Part shown: piece after piece, positions 1 through 6,352 of the stretch
How the letters are laid out: each line of letters begins with the position of its first letter
Numbering within the stretch: position 1 is the stretch's first letter
From: an uncultured Magnetospirillum sp.
Lineage (GTDB): Bacteria > Pseudomonadota > Alphaproteobacteria > Rhodospirillales > Magnetospirillaceae
Assembly (NCBI RefSeq): GCF_903853455.1
Contig: NZ_CAINTR010000014.1
Location: 1-36,804, forward strand
Length of the DNA: 36,804 bases
Reading direction: 5' to 3'
The notes under the pieces: model-generated
The model's input: the letters and a program-made list of their open reading frames with translations, nothing else
Told to the model about the DNA's origin: nothing
Database searches by the model: none
Program-made: the position numbers and the translations under genes

Positions 1-1
1 C

Positions 2-124
2 GAAGGCATCAATAGCCTCGTTCAAGCGGCCAAGGCCAAAGCCAGGGGCTACCGATCAACCCGCAACCTCAAGGCGATTATCTACCTGATCGCTGGCCGA
101 CTCGAACTCAAGCTACCCACTTGA
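2..124 (+). CDS. ISL3-type transposase, C-terminal end (partial)
   Basis: The window opens inside a reading frame that runs to a TGA at 122-124. The 40 visible residues include NSLVQAAKAKARGYRSTRN and then YLIAGRLELKLP. This matches the C-terminal helix after the last acidic residue of ISL3-family (DDE) transposases, where a segment like AKARARGYR is usual. Only the tail is visible, so I cannot say whether the element is intact. No terminal inverted repeat is recognisable just after the stop. The neighbours are island-type genes next to a tRNA, which fits an insertion sequence inside a genomic island. The family assignment rests on a short segment and is moderately secure. Confidence 0.6.
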   Translation, partial: EGINSLVQAAKAKARGYRSTRNLKAIIYLIAGRLELKLPT

Positions 125-154
125 AACAGCGAGGAGCCAAAGTAAGTGACTTAT

Positions 155-376
155 TCATCTACCGGGCAACGTGACGGCGGTTCGCCATGAGCCGTCTGGC
201 GCTCGGTAATTGGGAAGGGTGATTTCCGTCTTGGAAGCGTCAGCACGAACCTGAACGCCGTGGATGACCAAGGCCACACCATCCAGGATCAATTCCACAT
301 CGGCCAATGCCAACACGCGGCCAGCATGGATGGCCGTGATCTTTTGGACGCTGATGGTAGCCGTGCTGGTTTCCAT
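155..376 (-). CDS. SpoVG-like small protein
   Basis: This is a 73-residue protein. I chose the ATG at 374-376, although the frame stays open further upstream, because the residues before METSTATIS do not look conserved and would run across the palindrome at 426-450. The middle and end (a valine-rich strand, VIHGVQV, then LPNYRAPDGSWRTAV) resemble the SpoVG fold, where a strand containing VHDIRVI is followed by MPSRxTPDGxxxD. SpoVG proteins are small nucleic-acid-binding regulators in Firmicutes; homologues are also found on proteobacterial plasmids, phages and islands. The similarity is weak and seen by eye, so the name is tentative. It lies on the same strand as the next two island genes. 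Confidence 0.45.
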   Translation of the reverse strand: METSTATISVQKITAIHAGRVLALADVELILDGVALVIHGVQVRADASKTEITLPNYRAPDGSWRTAVTLPGR

Positions 377-425
377 CTCGGCAGCATAGCATGTGGAATT
401 TGCGGCAGTCAGCCAGCGTGGCGAG

Positions 426-450
426 AACTTGTCGGGTCTCCCGACAAGTT
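426..450. repeat. Perfect palindrome, copy 1 (11-bp arms)
   Basis: Arms AACTTGTCGGG and CCCGACAAGTT flank the 3-nt centre TCT. A second copy with 8-bp arms lies at 943-961. Each copy sits a short distance upstream of a minus-strand start codon: this one about 50 nt before the SpoVG-like gene, the other 25 nt before the 133-residue gene. It could be an operator or a dispersed mobile palindrome. Confidence 0.8.
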
Positions 451-470
451 GGCCGAGGCCAAAAACACGT

Positions 471-499
471 ATGCCCCCAGGGTGCGAGCCTGGGGGCAT
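471..499 (-). terminator. Intrinsic terminator of the 133-residue gene
   Basis: The arms ATGCCCCCAGG (471-481) and CCTGGGGGCAT (489-499) form a perfect 11-bp GC-rich stem with a 7-nt loop. Read on the minus strand, a run of five T residues (complement of 461-465) follows about five bases after the stem. It lies 16 nt beyond the stop of the gene at 516-917, as expected for a Rho-independent terminator. It would also separate that gene from the SpoVG-like gene downstream. Confidence 0.7.
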
Positions 500-515
500 T
501 TACGTATTTATGACC

Positions 516-917
516 CTAGTAGTCCATAAGCATCGGCTCCAGTTCGGCATCCTGGCCGAAGTTTATGAACATGTTCTCATAAGTTATTTGCGTCTCATTT
601 AGAGCCTCCCAAATAACTGCAAGTCGAACAATTTCGTGCACACTATCATGTGGTGTATCTGCCGTTGGACGACCTGAAGAGAAAGCCCAACAAAATGTCT
701 CTTCAATTGTGTACTTCGCCCAGTCGAACGGATGCATTTCAGCCAGATCACCAGCATCCCACCTTTCATTAGCATGGTAGTATTCAAATCTGCAATCTGA
801 ATCAAAAAGCCATGGGCAAAACGCATCTACGCTCTCGATAAACTCGAGCAAATCGTTGTTTGTGATCTGCTTTTTCAGCCACGACTTATTGTCCGTCCAA
901 ATGTTATCTTTATCCAT
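516..917 (-). CDS. Hypothetical acidic 133-residue island protein
   Basis: The gene is clearly real: an AGGAGG Shine-Dalgarno sequence (complement of 923-928) sits 5 nt before the ATG, and a strong terminator follows. The protein is acidic and rich in Trp, Phe and Glu, with no signal peptide or membrane segment. I do not recognise a family. The first half has the pattern WLKKQ...FIESVDAFCPWLF and the second half HDSVHEIVRLAVIWEALNE, consistent with a small soluble alpha-helical protein. Its base composition is clearly lower in GC than the rest of the window, which supports recent transfer. Small, acidic, orphan proteins with these traits include immunity proteins of toxin systems, but no toxin partner is visible, so that is only a thought. 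Confidence 0.75.
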   Translation of the reverse strand: MDKDNIWTDNKSWLKKQITNNDLLEFIESVDAFCPWLFDSDCRFEYYHANERWDAGDLAEMHPFDWAKYTIEETFCWAFSSGRPTADTPHDSVHEIVRLAVIWEALNETQITYENMFINFGQDAELEPMLMDY

Positions 918-942
918 TTTTTCCTCCTATTTTTTGAGATGG

Positions 943-961
943 TTGTCGGGACTCCCGACAA
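943..961. repeat. Palindrome, copy 2 (8-bp arms)
   Basis: Arms TTGTCGGG and CCCGACAA flank the centre ACT, and the following AGTT matches copy 1 at 426-450. It lies between the stop of the chimeric recombinase gene (967) and the ribosome-binding site of the 133-residue gene. On the minus strand no T-run follows, so it is a poor terminator. Confidence 0.75.
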
Positions 962-966
962 GTTAA

Positions 967-2256
967 CTACGCTGCGATTTGCATCTGCTTTTTGCGAATG
1001 CCGAGAACGACCTGCTCAAGAGCGCGAAGCAGTTGACGGATGCTGCTGCTGTGGCGCTTGACCAGTTCCACAACGACTTCGTCGGGCACGGTGACGTTTT
1101 CAGCACGAAGGACGCGTTCCGCCAGCGGTAGATAGGTCGTGACGGAGCCGTGGGTGAAATCGAAATCGTCACAGCGGTCGAAGAGGCCGTGGTCAAATTT
1201 TGAAACGTCGTTGCTGGTCAGGATGACCATAAGACGTTCGGAATTCTTCTCCAGTGCCCCGCGCAGAACGGTTTTGGCCTCGGTCGACATCGTGTCGGCC
1301 TCGTCCAAAATCAGAAACATCCTATCTTTGTCGTTCCAAGCCGTGCCGCACATAACCGCCGTGCGCTTACCGGTTTTCGTGTCGTCGCGCACATGAACGT
1401 GGGTTTGCCGAGCAACGCCGACATCGGCTTTACGCTCGACCAATTCGCAGTCGGCCCAGGTCAGCTGCTGGTGTTCTTTCCCAGGCCGTAGACCGGTCTC
1501 GAACATGAACCGCATATAGGCGCAGACCATCTGACGGTCATGCTGAACGACAGGCCCATTCGCCCCATGTATGTAGCCGGCCATCGCCGCCGTAACGCGC
1601 TTCCATTCGGCCTCCGTAAACGCTGGCCGTCTGTTGTCGCCGCGTTTGTCTTCTTCAATGTCGGGGATCTGCTCGCGCTTGACCCAATGGCGCTTGCGGG
1701 CCGAATTGAAGATGGCCTTGAGCACCAGAATTTCGCCCGACCGCTGCGTCTGGGTCTTCTTCGGCCGCTTGGATTTGATCAGCTTGCCATCGCGCATATA
1801 TTCGCGGGTCGCATCGGCAGCGCCGGGGCCGGCGGTCCAGTAGTTCAGCCGCCACGTCTTGTATGTCTCGATCTGCTCCTGCCGGATCGCGTCGATGGCC
1901 TTGCCTCGAAAATAGGGCAGCAGATAGCGGTCGATGACGGCCATATTATCGCGCTTGGTCCGAGCAGTCGTTTTTCCCGACGCGATGTTTGCATCGAGAT
2001 CGTCCAGATACGCATCGACAGCGCGTTGGAAGGTATGGCTGTGGATGGCTTGACCACGGCGGAAATCGGCGGTCAGTTCGTAGAACTTCTCCCGAGCAAC
2101 CTCTTTGGCCTCCTCAAGATCGCGCTTGCCCGTGGCGTGGACCACATAGCCTTTCGCGCCCTTGATCTTGTAGCGAGCCGTCCAGGTCAGCGTGCCCATT
2201 TTCTCACGCTGGTACAGCGCCACCGCGCCATCGAGAATGCGTTCGATCTTGGCCAT
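967..2256 (-). CDS. Chimera: truncated tyrosine recombinase fused to clamp-loader-like AAA+ segment
   Basis: The protein is 429 residues from the ATG at 2254-2256; a GAGG lies 6 nt upstream, and a TTG four codons earlier is less likely. Residues 1 to about 300 are a phage-type tyrosine recombinase: an arm-binding N-terminus, a SAM-like core-binding domain, then FETGLRPGKEHQQLTW holding the first catalytic Arg, and TKTGKR holding the hairpin Lys. The HxxR motif, the late His/Trp and the nucleophilic Tyr are absent. From about residue 306 (near position 1341) the sequence becomes a replication-factor-C/phage clamp-loader type AAA+ module: Walker B FLILDEAD, sensor-1 VILTSND, an Arg-finger-like FDRC, then a helical lid. 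The Walker A P-loop is missing. The reading frame is open across the junction. It is probably a deletion fusion of two island genes, inactive as an integrase. Its place beside tRNA-Gln is where an island integrase is expected. Confidence 0.8.
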   Translation of the reverse strand: MAKIERILDGAVALYQREKMGTLTWTARYKIKGAKGYVVHATGKRDLEEAKEVAREKFYELTADFRRGQAIHSHTFQRAVDAYLDDLDANIASGKTTARTKRDNMAVIDRYLLPYFRGKAIDAIRQEQIETYKTWRLNYWTAGPGAADATREYMRDGKLIKSKRPKKTQTQRSGEILVLKAIFNSARKRHWVKREQIPDIEEDKRGDNRRPAFTEAEWKRVTAAMAGYIHGANGPVVQHDRQMVCAYMRFMFETGLRPGKEHQQLTWADCELVERKADVGVARQTHVHVRDDTKTGKRTAVMCGTAWNDKDRMFLILDEADTMSTEAKTVLRGALEKNSERLMVILTSNDVSKFDHGLFDRCDDFDFTHGSVTTYLPLAERVLRAENVTVPDEVVVELVKRHSSSIRQLLRALEQVVLGIRKKQMQIAA

Positions 2257-2408
2257 TTCGCCTCGCAACGGCCCAAATTCATGCGGTGCAGCATGGCCAA
2301 ATGACCGCTGGACTGCTTTGGGCCACTGCTAATGTACTGCGAATGCCAAATTCGAGCAACGAGGCCGCTGGGGCTGTTTCGTAACGCACTGTTTTTATTT
2401 GGAAATTT

Positions 2409-2482
2409 TGGTTGGGGGACTAGGATTCGAACCTAGACTGGCGGAGTCAGAGTCCGCTGTCCTACCGTTAGACGATCCCCCA
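2409..2482 (-). tRNA. tRNA-Gln (anticodon CTG)
   Basis: The minus strand folds as a complete 74-nt tRNA including an encoded CCA. The acceptor stem is TGGGGGA with TCCCCCA, the anticodon stem GCGGA/TCCGC holds the 7-nt loop CTCTGAC, giving anticodon CTG (reads CAG, Gln), and the T-arm contains GGTTCGAATCC. The U1-A72 start is typical of bacterial tRNA-Gln. The 3' end faces the truncated recombinase gene, so the tRNA is the likely attachment site of the island to its left. No second copy of the 3' end is present in 1-2400, so the other boundary lies outside the window. Confidence 0.95.
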
Positions 2483-2538
2483 CCAGACTTGCTGGTGGCC
2501 TGGGTGCCCCGCGAGGGGGGCTGCCACGAGAGGCGCAC

Positions 2539-2567
2539 CTTCTAACACAGAGGTTCGGCCCGATCAA
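2539..2567 (-). promoter_or_regulatory. Putative promoter of tRNA-Gln
   Basis: On the minus strand a TTGATC -35-like box (complement of 2562-2567) and a TAGAAG -10-like box (complement of 2539-2544) are separated by 17 nt. They lie about 57 nt upstream of the mature tRNA 5' end. Both boxes match the sigma-70 consensus only partly, so this is a plausible rather than certain assignment. Confidence 0.4.
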
Positions 2568-2733
2568 TGCCCAAAGCGGTGGTCGGCGATCATGGCGGAA
2601 ACGGCGCAAACGGTCGCGTTCGGTGCGGTTGGGAGACCAAGCTTCCCACCGCCCGTCAATCCGGGGTAACATCCGCCGCCTTCGATCTAGCGCCTGGCGC
2701 CACGACCGGGTTTCGCATTGGCTTTTGGTTTTC

Positions 2734-3720
2734 ATGAACACTGTCCCGCTTTACGCCGCGCTTGATCTCGGCACCAACAATTGCCGCATGCTGGTGGCGC
2801 GTCCCACCGCGCGCGGCTTCCGGGTGATCGACGCCTTTTCGCGGGTCACCCGGCTGGGCGAGGGCCTGGGCGCCAGCGGCCGGCTGTCCGAGGCGGCCAT
2901 GGAGCGCACCCTGGACGCCCTGGAGGCTTGCGTCGCCAAGCTGGAGCGCAACCAGGTCGAACGCGCCCGTCTGGTCGCCACCGAAGCCTGCCGCCGCGCC
3001 GTCAACGGGCAGGAGTTCACCGCCCGCATCACCCGGCGCACCGGATTGGTGCCCGACATCATTTCACCGGCCGAGGAGGCGGGGCTGGCCTTGGCCGGCT
3101 GCGCCTCGCTGCTGGATCCGCTGGTGCCCTGGGCCTTGGTGTTCGACATCGGCGGCGGGTCCACCGAACTGGTCTGGGTGCGCAATTCCGCCGCCGGCCA
3201 GACCGTCATGGGGGTTCAGTCGATCCCGACCGGGGTGGTGACCCTGGCCGAGCAATGGGCGGCGGAATTGTGTTCCACCGCCGGCTACGCCCAGGTGGTC
3301 GAGCAGATCGGCGCCGCCTTCCGTCCGTTCGAAAGCCTGCATACCATCGCCTCGCTGCTGACCGGCAACCTGGTGCAGATGCTGGGAACCTCGGGCACGG
3401 TGACCACTTTGGGCGCCCTGCATCTGGGGCTGGAGCGCTATGACCGCTCGCAGGTGGACGGGCTGGAGCTGAGCTTCACCGACATCGCCGCCGTCACCCG
3501 CCGTCTGGCCGGGATGAGCGCCGACGAGCGCGCCGCCCATCCCTGCATCGGCCCCGAACGGGCCGATCTGGTGCTGGCGGGCTGTGCCATCCTGGAAGCG
3601 GTGTGCCGGCTGTGGCCGCTGGGCAAGCTGCGGGTCGCCGATCGCGGCGTGCGCGAGGGCGTGCTGCTCGGCATGATGAAGGACGACGCCCGAATGGGCG
3701 GGGCGCGGCAGGCGCCATGA
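2734..3720 (+). CDS. ppx: Exopolyphosphatase / Ppx-GppA family phosphatase
   Basis: The protein is 328 residues and cytosolic. It hydrolyses terminal phosphates from inorganic polyphosphate, or the 5' phosphate of pppGpp; the two activities cannot be told apart by eye. It has the ASKHA two-lobe signature: phosphate-1 loop ALDLGTNNCR near residue 9, phosphate-2 loop FDIGGGSTEL near residue 137, and an adenosine-like motif GTSGTVTTL near residue 220. It is the short form, lacking the C-terminal HD-like domain of E. coli Ppx (513 residues), as is usual in alphaproteobacteria. I chose the ATG at 2734 because the ASKHA fold begins only eight residues later; the frame is open upstream but unconserved. 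It is followed by rlmE after 40 nt and the two are probably co-transcribed. Confidence 0.9.
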   Translation: MNTVPLYAALDLGTNNCRMLVARPTARGFRVIDAFSRVTRLGEGLGASGRLSEAAMERTLDALEACVAKLERNQVERARLVATEACRRAVNGQEFTARITRRTGLVPDIISPAEEAGLALAGCASLLDPLVPWALVFDIGGGSTELVWVRNSAAGQTVMGVQSIPTGVVTLAEQWAAELCSTAGYAQVVEQIGAAFRPFESLHTIASLLTGNLVQMLGTSGTVTTLGALHLGLERYDRSQVDGLELSFTDIAAVTRRLAGMSADERAAHPCIGPERADLVLAGCAILEAVCRLWPLGKLRVADRGVREGVLLGMMKDDARMGGARQAP

Positions 3721-3754
3721 GCGAACGTAGCGCCCGCCCGGCGTTTGAGGGACA
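3711..3754 (+). repeat. Fragment of the repeat family seen at 18809 and 19713
   Basis: The ppx-rlmE junction ends in CGCCCGGCGTTTGAGGGACA (3734-3753), which matches the end of the repeat at 18809-18906 at 18 of 20 positions. The GAGGG inside it lies 9 nt before the rlmE ATG and is the best Shine-Dalgarno candidate for that gene. The left part overlaps the ppx stop codon and is not clearly related to the full repeats. Confidence 0.5.
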
Positions 3755-3760
3755 TGAACG

Positions 3761-4513
3761 ATGAGCGAATTCGGCAAGAAGAAGGGCAGCGGCAGCGGCA
3801 GCAGGAAGACCGGATCGGTTCCCGGCACCTCGCGCGAGTTGACCGTCAAGGTCAAGACCGCCAAGCGGCGCAAGCTGTCCTCGACCATATGGCTGCAACG
3901 CCAGCTCAACGACCCCTATGTCCACGAGGCCAAGCGCCAGGGCTATCGCTCGCGCGCCGCCTTCAAGCTGATCCAGCTGGACGAGCGCTTCCATGTCCTC
4001 AAGCCCGGCCTGCGGGTGGTGGACCTGGGCGCCGCACCCGGCGGCTGGACCCAGGTTGCGGTGCAGAAGGTCGGCGGCGGCGGCAAGAAGGGCGGCGCCG
4101 TGGTCGGCATGGACATCCTGGAATGGGACCCGGTTCCCGGCGCCATCACCTTGCAGGGCGACTTTCTCGCCGACGACGCCCCCGACCGGCTGAAAGAGGC
4201 CCTGGGCGGTCCCGCCGACGTGGTGCTGTCGGACATGGCGGCCCCCACCACCGGCCATCCCTCCACCGACCACCTGCGCATCATCGGTCTGGTGGAGGTG
4301 GCGCTGCACTTCGCGCTGGAAATCCTGACCCCCGGCGGCACCTTCATCGCCAAGGTGTTCCAGGGCGGCACCGAGAAGACCCTGCTGGACCTGCTGAAGA
4401 AGAACTTCACCAGCGTGCGCCACGCCAAACCGCCGGCCAGCCGCCAGGGCTCGGCCGAGACCTACGTGGTCGCCATGGGGTTCCGGGGCGAGACGCCGTC
4501 CGGGACTAATTGA
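3761..4513 (+). CDS. rlmE: 23S rRNA (uridine-2552-2'-O)-methyltransferase RlmE
   Basis: RlmE (FtsJ/RrmJ) methylates the ribose of U2552 in the A-loop of 23S rRNA using S-adenosylmethionine, late in 50S assembly. The SAM-binding motif DLGAAPGGW is at residues 88-96 and the catalytic K-D-K-E set is visible as K69 (AAFKL), D158 (SDMAAP), K198 (IAKVFQG) and E233 (SAETYVV). At 250 residues it is longer than the E. coli enzyme (209), mainly through a Lys/Ser/Gly-rich N-terminal extension of about 40 residues likely to contact RNA. The start has a GAGGG nine bases upstream. It follows ppx closely. Confidence 0.95.
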   Translation: MSEFGKKKGSGSGSRKTGSVPGTSRELTVKVKTAKRRKLSSTIWLQRQLNDPYVHEAKRQGYRSRAAFKLIQLDERFHVLKPGLRVVDLGAAPGGWTQVAVQKVGGGGKKGGAVVGMDILEWDPVPGAITLQGDFLADDAPDRLKEALGGPADVVLSDMAAPTTGHPSTDHLRIIGLVEVALHFALEILTPGGTFIAKVFQGGTEKTLLDLLKKNFTSVRHAKPPASRQGSAETYVVAMGFRGETPSGTN

Positions 4514-4605
4514 AGAAATCCCCACCAAACGAAACCAATTCTTCCGTCATGGCCGGGTTTGTCCCACGGCTTCCCGGCCACGTCATCCCGGATGGACACG
4601 TATTT

Positions 4606-4762
4606 TTCACCACAGAGACACCAAGGACACCAAGAGGCCTTCTGGGTGGCGTCGTGTCGCTTTCCGTCCGCGAAGCGGGCCATAAATTGATCAAAGCGTC
4701 GATGAAACGTGAAGCGACGCGGCGGCTCCGCTCTCTTCGTGCCTTCGTGTCTTGGTGGTGAA
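4606..4762. repeat. 157-bp element with imperfect 32-bp terminal inverted repeats
   Basis: The ends start TTCACCAC on both strands. The left arm (4606-4637) and the reverse complement of the right arm (4731-4762) agree at 26 of 32 positions and consist of purine-rich ACACCAAGG/ACACGAAGG tandem units. Together with 4514-4605 this fills the gene-free gap after rlmE. The family resembles the short TTCACCAC(C/A)AAGACAC repeats scattered through many bacterial genomes. No transposase is encoded, so it would be non-autonomous. Confidence 0.65.
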
Positions 4763-4777
4763 TAATCCGTGTCCGGT

Positions 4778-4815
4778 AGGGATGGCGTGGCCGGAAAACC
4801 ACGCCATCCCTTTTT
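4778..4815 (+). terminator. Intrinsic terminator between rlmE and the MHS transporter
   Basis: A perfect 13-bp stem (AGGGATGGCGTGG, 4778-4790, with its complement at 4799-4811) carries an 8-nt loop and is followed on the plus strand by four T residues. It would end transcription coming from ppx-rlmE. It lies only 12 nt beyond the stop of the convergent transporter gene; on that strand there is no T-run, so termination of that gene is less certain. Confidence 0.75.
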
Positions 4816-4826
4816 AGCCTGACCGG

Positions 4827-6149
4827 TCAGTCTTCGTCGATATGCGAGTGGGTCTTGGTGTCCTTCATGGTGACGAACAGCACCAGCCCCGCAAAGCAGC
4901 AGCCGGTGACGTACCAGTAGAACCACGGCTCGTGGCCGATGCTTTTGAACCACAGGGCGATGTATTCGGCGGTGCCGCCGAACAGCGAGACCCCGATGGC
5001 GAAGGGCAGGCCGACGCCGAGGGCGCGGATCTCCACCGGGAACAGTTCGGCCTTCACCACCGCGTTGATGGCGCTGTAGCCGCTGACGATGGTCAGCGCC
5101 AGCAGGACCAGGAAGAAGGCGCCCCACTGGCTCTGGACCTCGCCCAGCGCGGTCAGGATCGGCACCGTGCACAGGGTGCTCAGCACCCCGAAGGCGATCA
5201 GCACGTTGCGCCGCCCCACCTTGTCCGAGATGGCCCCCACCACCGGCTGCATCAGCATGTAAAGGAAGGTCGCCGCCGCCGAGATCAGGGTGGCGTCGTT
5301 CTTGGACAGCCCCACCGTGTTGACCAGATATTTCTGCATATAGGTGGTGAAGGTGTAGAAGGCGACGGTGCCGCCCATGGTCAGGCCGATGACCGTCATC
5401 ACCGCGCGGGGATGGCGCAGCAGGCCCCGCAGGCTGCTTTCCTCCTTCTTATGGGTCTTGTGGTGCTCGAAGGACTCGGTCTCGGCCATGCTGCGGCGCA
5501 GATAGATGGCGATGAGGGCGCACAGCCCGCCGATGACGAAGGGAATGCGCCAGCCCCAGGCTTCCAGCTGGGCGGTGGTGAGGAACACCCGCTGCAAGGC
5601 GATCAGCACGCCCAGCGCCAGCAACTGGCCCATGATCAGGGTCACGTACTGGAAGCTGGAATAGAAGCCGCGTTTGTCCTTGGTGGCGATCTCGGCCAGA
5701 TAGGTGGCGGACGAGCCGTATTCCCCGCCCAGGCTGAGGCCCTGCAACAGGCGGGCGACGATCAGGGCGATGGGGGCGGCGATGCCGACGCTGGCATAGC
5801 CGGGCATCACCGCGATGATCAGCGAGCCGCCGCACATCATGCCCACCGACAGCAGCAAGGCGTTCTTGCGGCCCTTGCGGTCGGCGTAGACCCCGAACAG
5901 CCAGCCGCCGATGGGGCGCATGAAAAAGCCCAGGGCGAAGATGGCCGAGGTGTTGAGCAACTGCACCGTCGGGTCGTCGCCGGGGAAGAAATACTTGGAG
6001 AAATACAGCGAGAACGCCGAGTAGACGTACCAGTCGTAATACTCGACCAGATTGCCGACCGAGCCCTTGAAGACGGCCAGGATGCGGCCCCTGGTGTCCT
6101 TGAACTCCAGGTCGTGGCTGCCCTGGCCGGGCGCGATGGTGGTGTCCAT
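4827..6149 (-). CDS. MHS-family (metabolite:H+ symporter) MFS transporter, probable dicarboxylate/alpha-ketoglutarate permease
   Basis: This is a 440-residue inner-membrane protein with twelve hydrophobic segments. MHS-type motifs are clear: NLVEYYDWYVYSAFSLYFSKYFFP near the N-terminus, RPIGGWLFGVYADRKGRK in loop 2-3, and GGEYGSSATYLAE in TM5. The family includes KgtP, ProP and ShiA; the N-terminal FFPGDD and the loop-2/3 motif resemble the KgtP/dicarboxylate branch. The strongest functional clue is regulatory: a sigma-54 promoter and two DctD-type palindromes lie directly upstream and dctD is the next gene. The ATG at 6147-6149 is the annotated start, but a TTG three codons earlier (6156-6158) sits 7 nt after a GGAGGA, a better Shine-Dalgarno spacing than the 16 nt of the ATG. 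Confidence 0.85.
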   Translation of the reverse strand: MDTTIAPGQGSHDLEFKDTRGRILAVFKGSVGNLVEYYDWYVYSAFSLYFSKYFFPGDDPTVQLLNTSAIFALGFFMRPIGGWLFGVYADRKGRKNALLLSVGMMCGGSLIIAVMPGYASVGIAAPIALIVARLLQGLSLGGEYGSSATYLAEIATKDKRGFYSSFQYVTLIMGQLLALGVLIALQRVFLTTAQLEAWGWRIPFVIGGLCALIAIYLRRSMAETESFEHHKTHKKEESSLRGLLRHPRAVMTVIGLTMGGTVAFYTFTTYMQKYLVNTVGLSKNDATLISAAATFLYMLMQPVVGAISDKVGRRNVLIAFGVLSTLCTVPILTALGEVQSQWGAFFLVLLALTIVSGYSAINAVVKAELFPVEIRALGVGLPFAIGVSLFGGTAEYIALWFKSIGHEPWFYWYVTGCCFAGLVLFVTMKDTKTHSHIDED

Positions 6150-6212
6150 GTGACTCAATTCTTGGTCCTCCCGTTCGACCCGCGTGCCGCGGGCGTTTTG
6201 ACGGAAGGTATC

Positions 6213-6227
6213 GCAAGGGCCGGGCCA
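6213..6227 (-). promoter_or_regulatory. Sigma-54 (RpoN) -24/-12 promoter of the MHS transporter
   Basis: The minus strand reads TGGCCCGGCCCTTGC. The invariant GG (-24) and GC (-12) are exactly 10 nt apart, as required for RpoN. It matches the consensus TGGCACG-N4-TTGC at nearly all positions. The predicted transcription start is around 6201, leaving a leader of about 50 nt before the ATG. DctD, encoded just upstream, is an RpoN-dependent activator. Confidence 0.75.
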
Positions 6228-6299
6228 GTCGGGAGTAGACGGCCAACGGCTTGACGGACCAGGACTTTTCCGGAGGGGAGGCCTGCGTGCCCCAGCACA

Positions 6300-6319
6300 A
6301 TCGGCGGAAATCCGCCGAT
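6300..6319. promoter_or_regulatory. Putative DctD enhancer site 1 (perfect palindrome)
   Basis: ATCGGCGGAAATCCGCCGAT is a perfect palindrome with 9-bp arms around AA. It lies about 73 bp upstream of the -24 element. A related palindrome begins 33 bp away, three helical turns, so both would face the same side of the DNA, as in tandem upstream activating sites of NtrC-family regulators. Confidence 0.65.
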
Positions 6320-6332
6320 GCCGACGGGGTGT

Positions 6333-6352
6333 TTCGGCGGAATTCAGCCGAT
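6333..6352. promoter_or_regulatory. Putative DctD enhancer site 2 (imperfect palindrome)
   Basis: TTCGGCGGAATTCAGCCGAT matches site 1 at 17 of 20 positions and is less symmetric, suggesting a weaker site. It overlaps the dctD stop codon (6344-6346), so the activator's own gene end contains one of its likely binding sites. Confidence 0.55.

Noticed and set aside
943-961. Palindrome copy 2 as a terminator of the chimeric recombinase gene
   Set aside because: On the minus strand the stem is followed by CCATCTC and then A residues, not a T-run.
4506-4802. A 98-codon minus-strand frame after rlmE
   Set aside because: It is read from the inverted-repeat element (HHQDTKARRE comes from the repeat arms) and has no ribosome-binding site.
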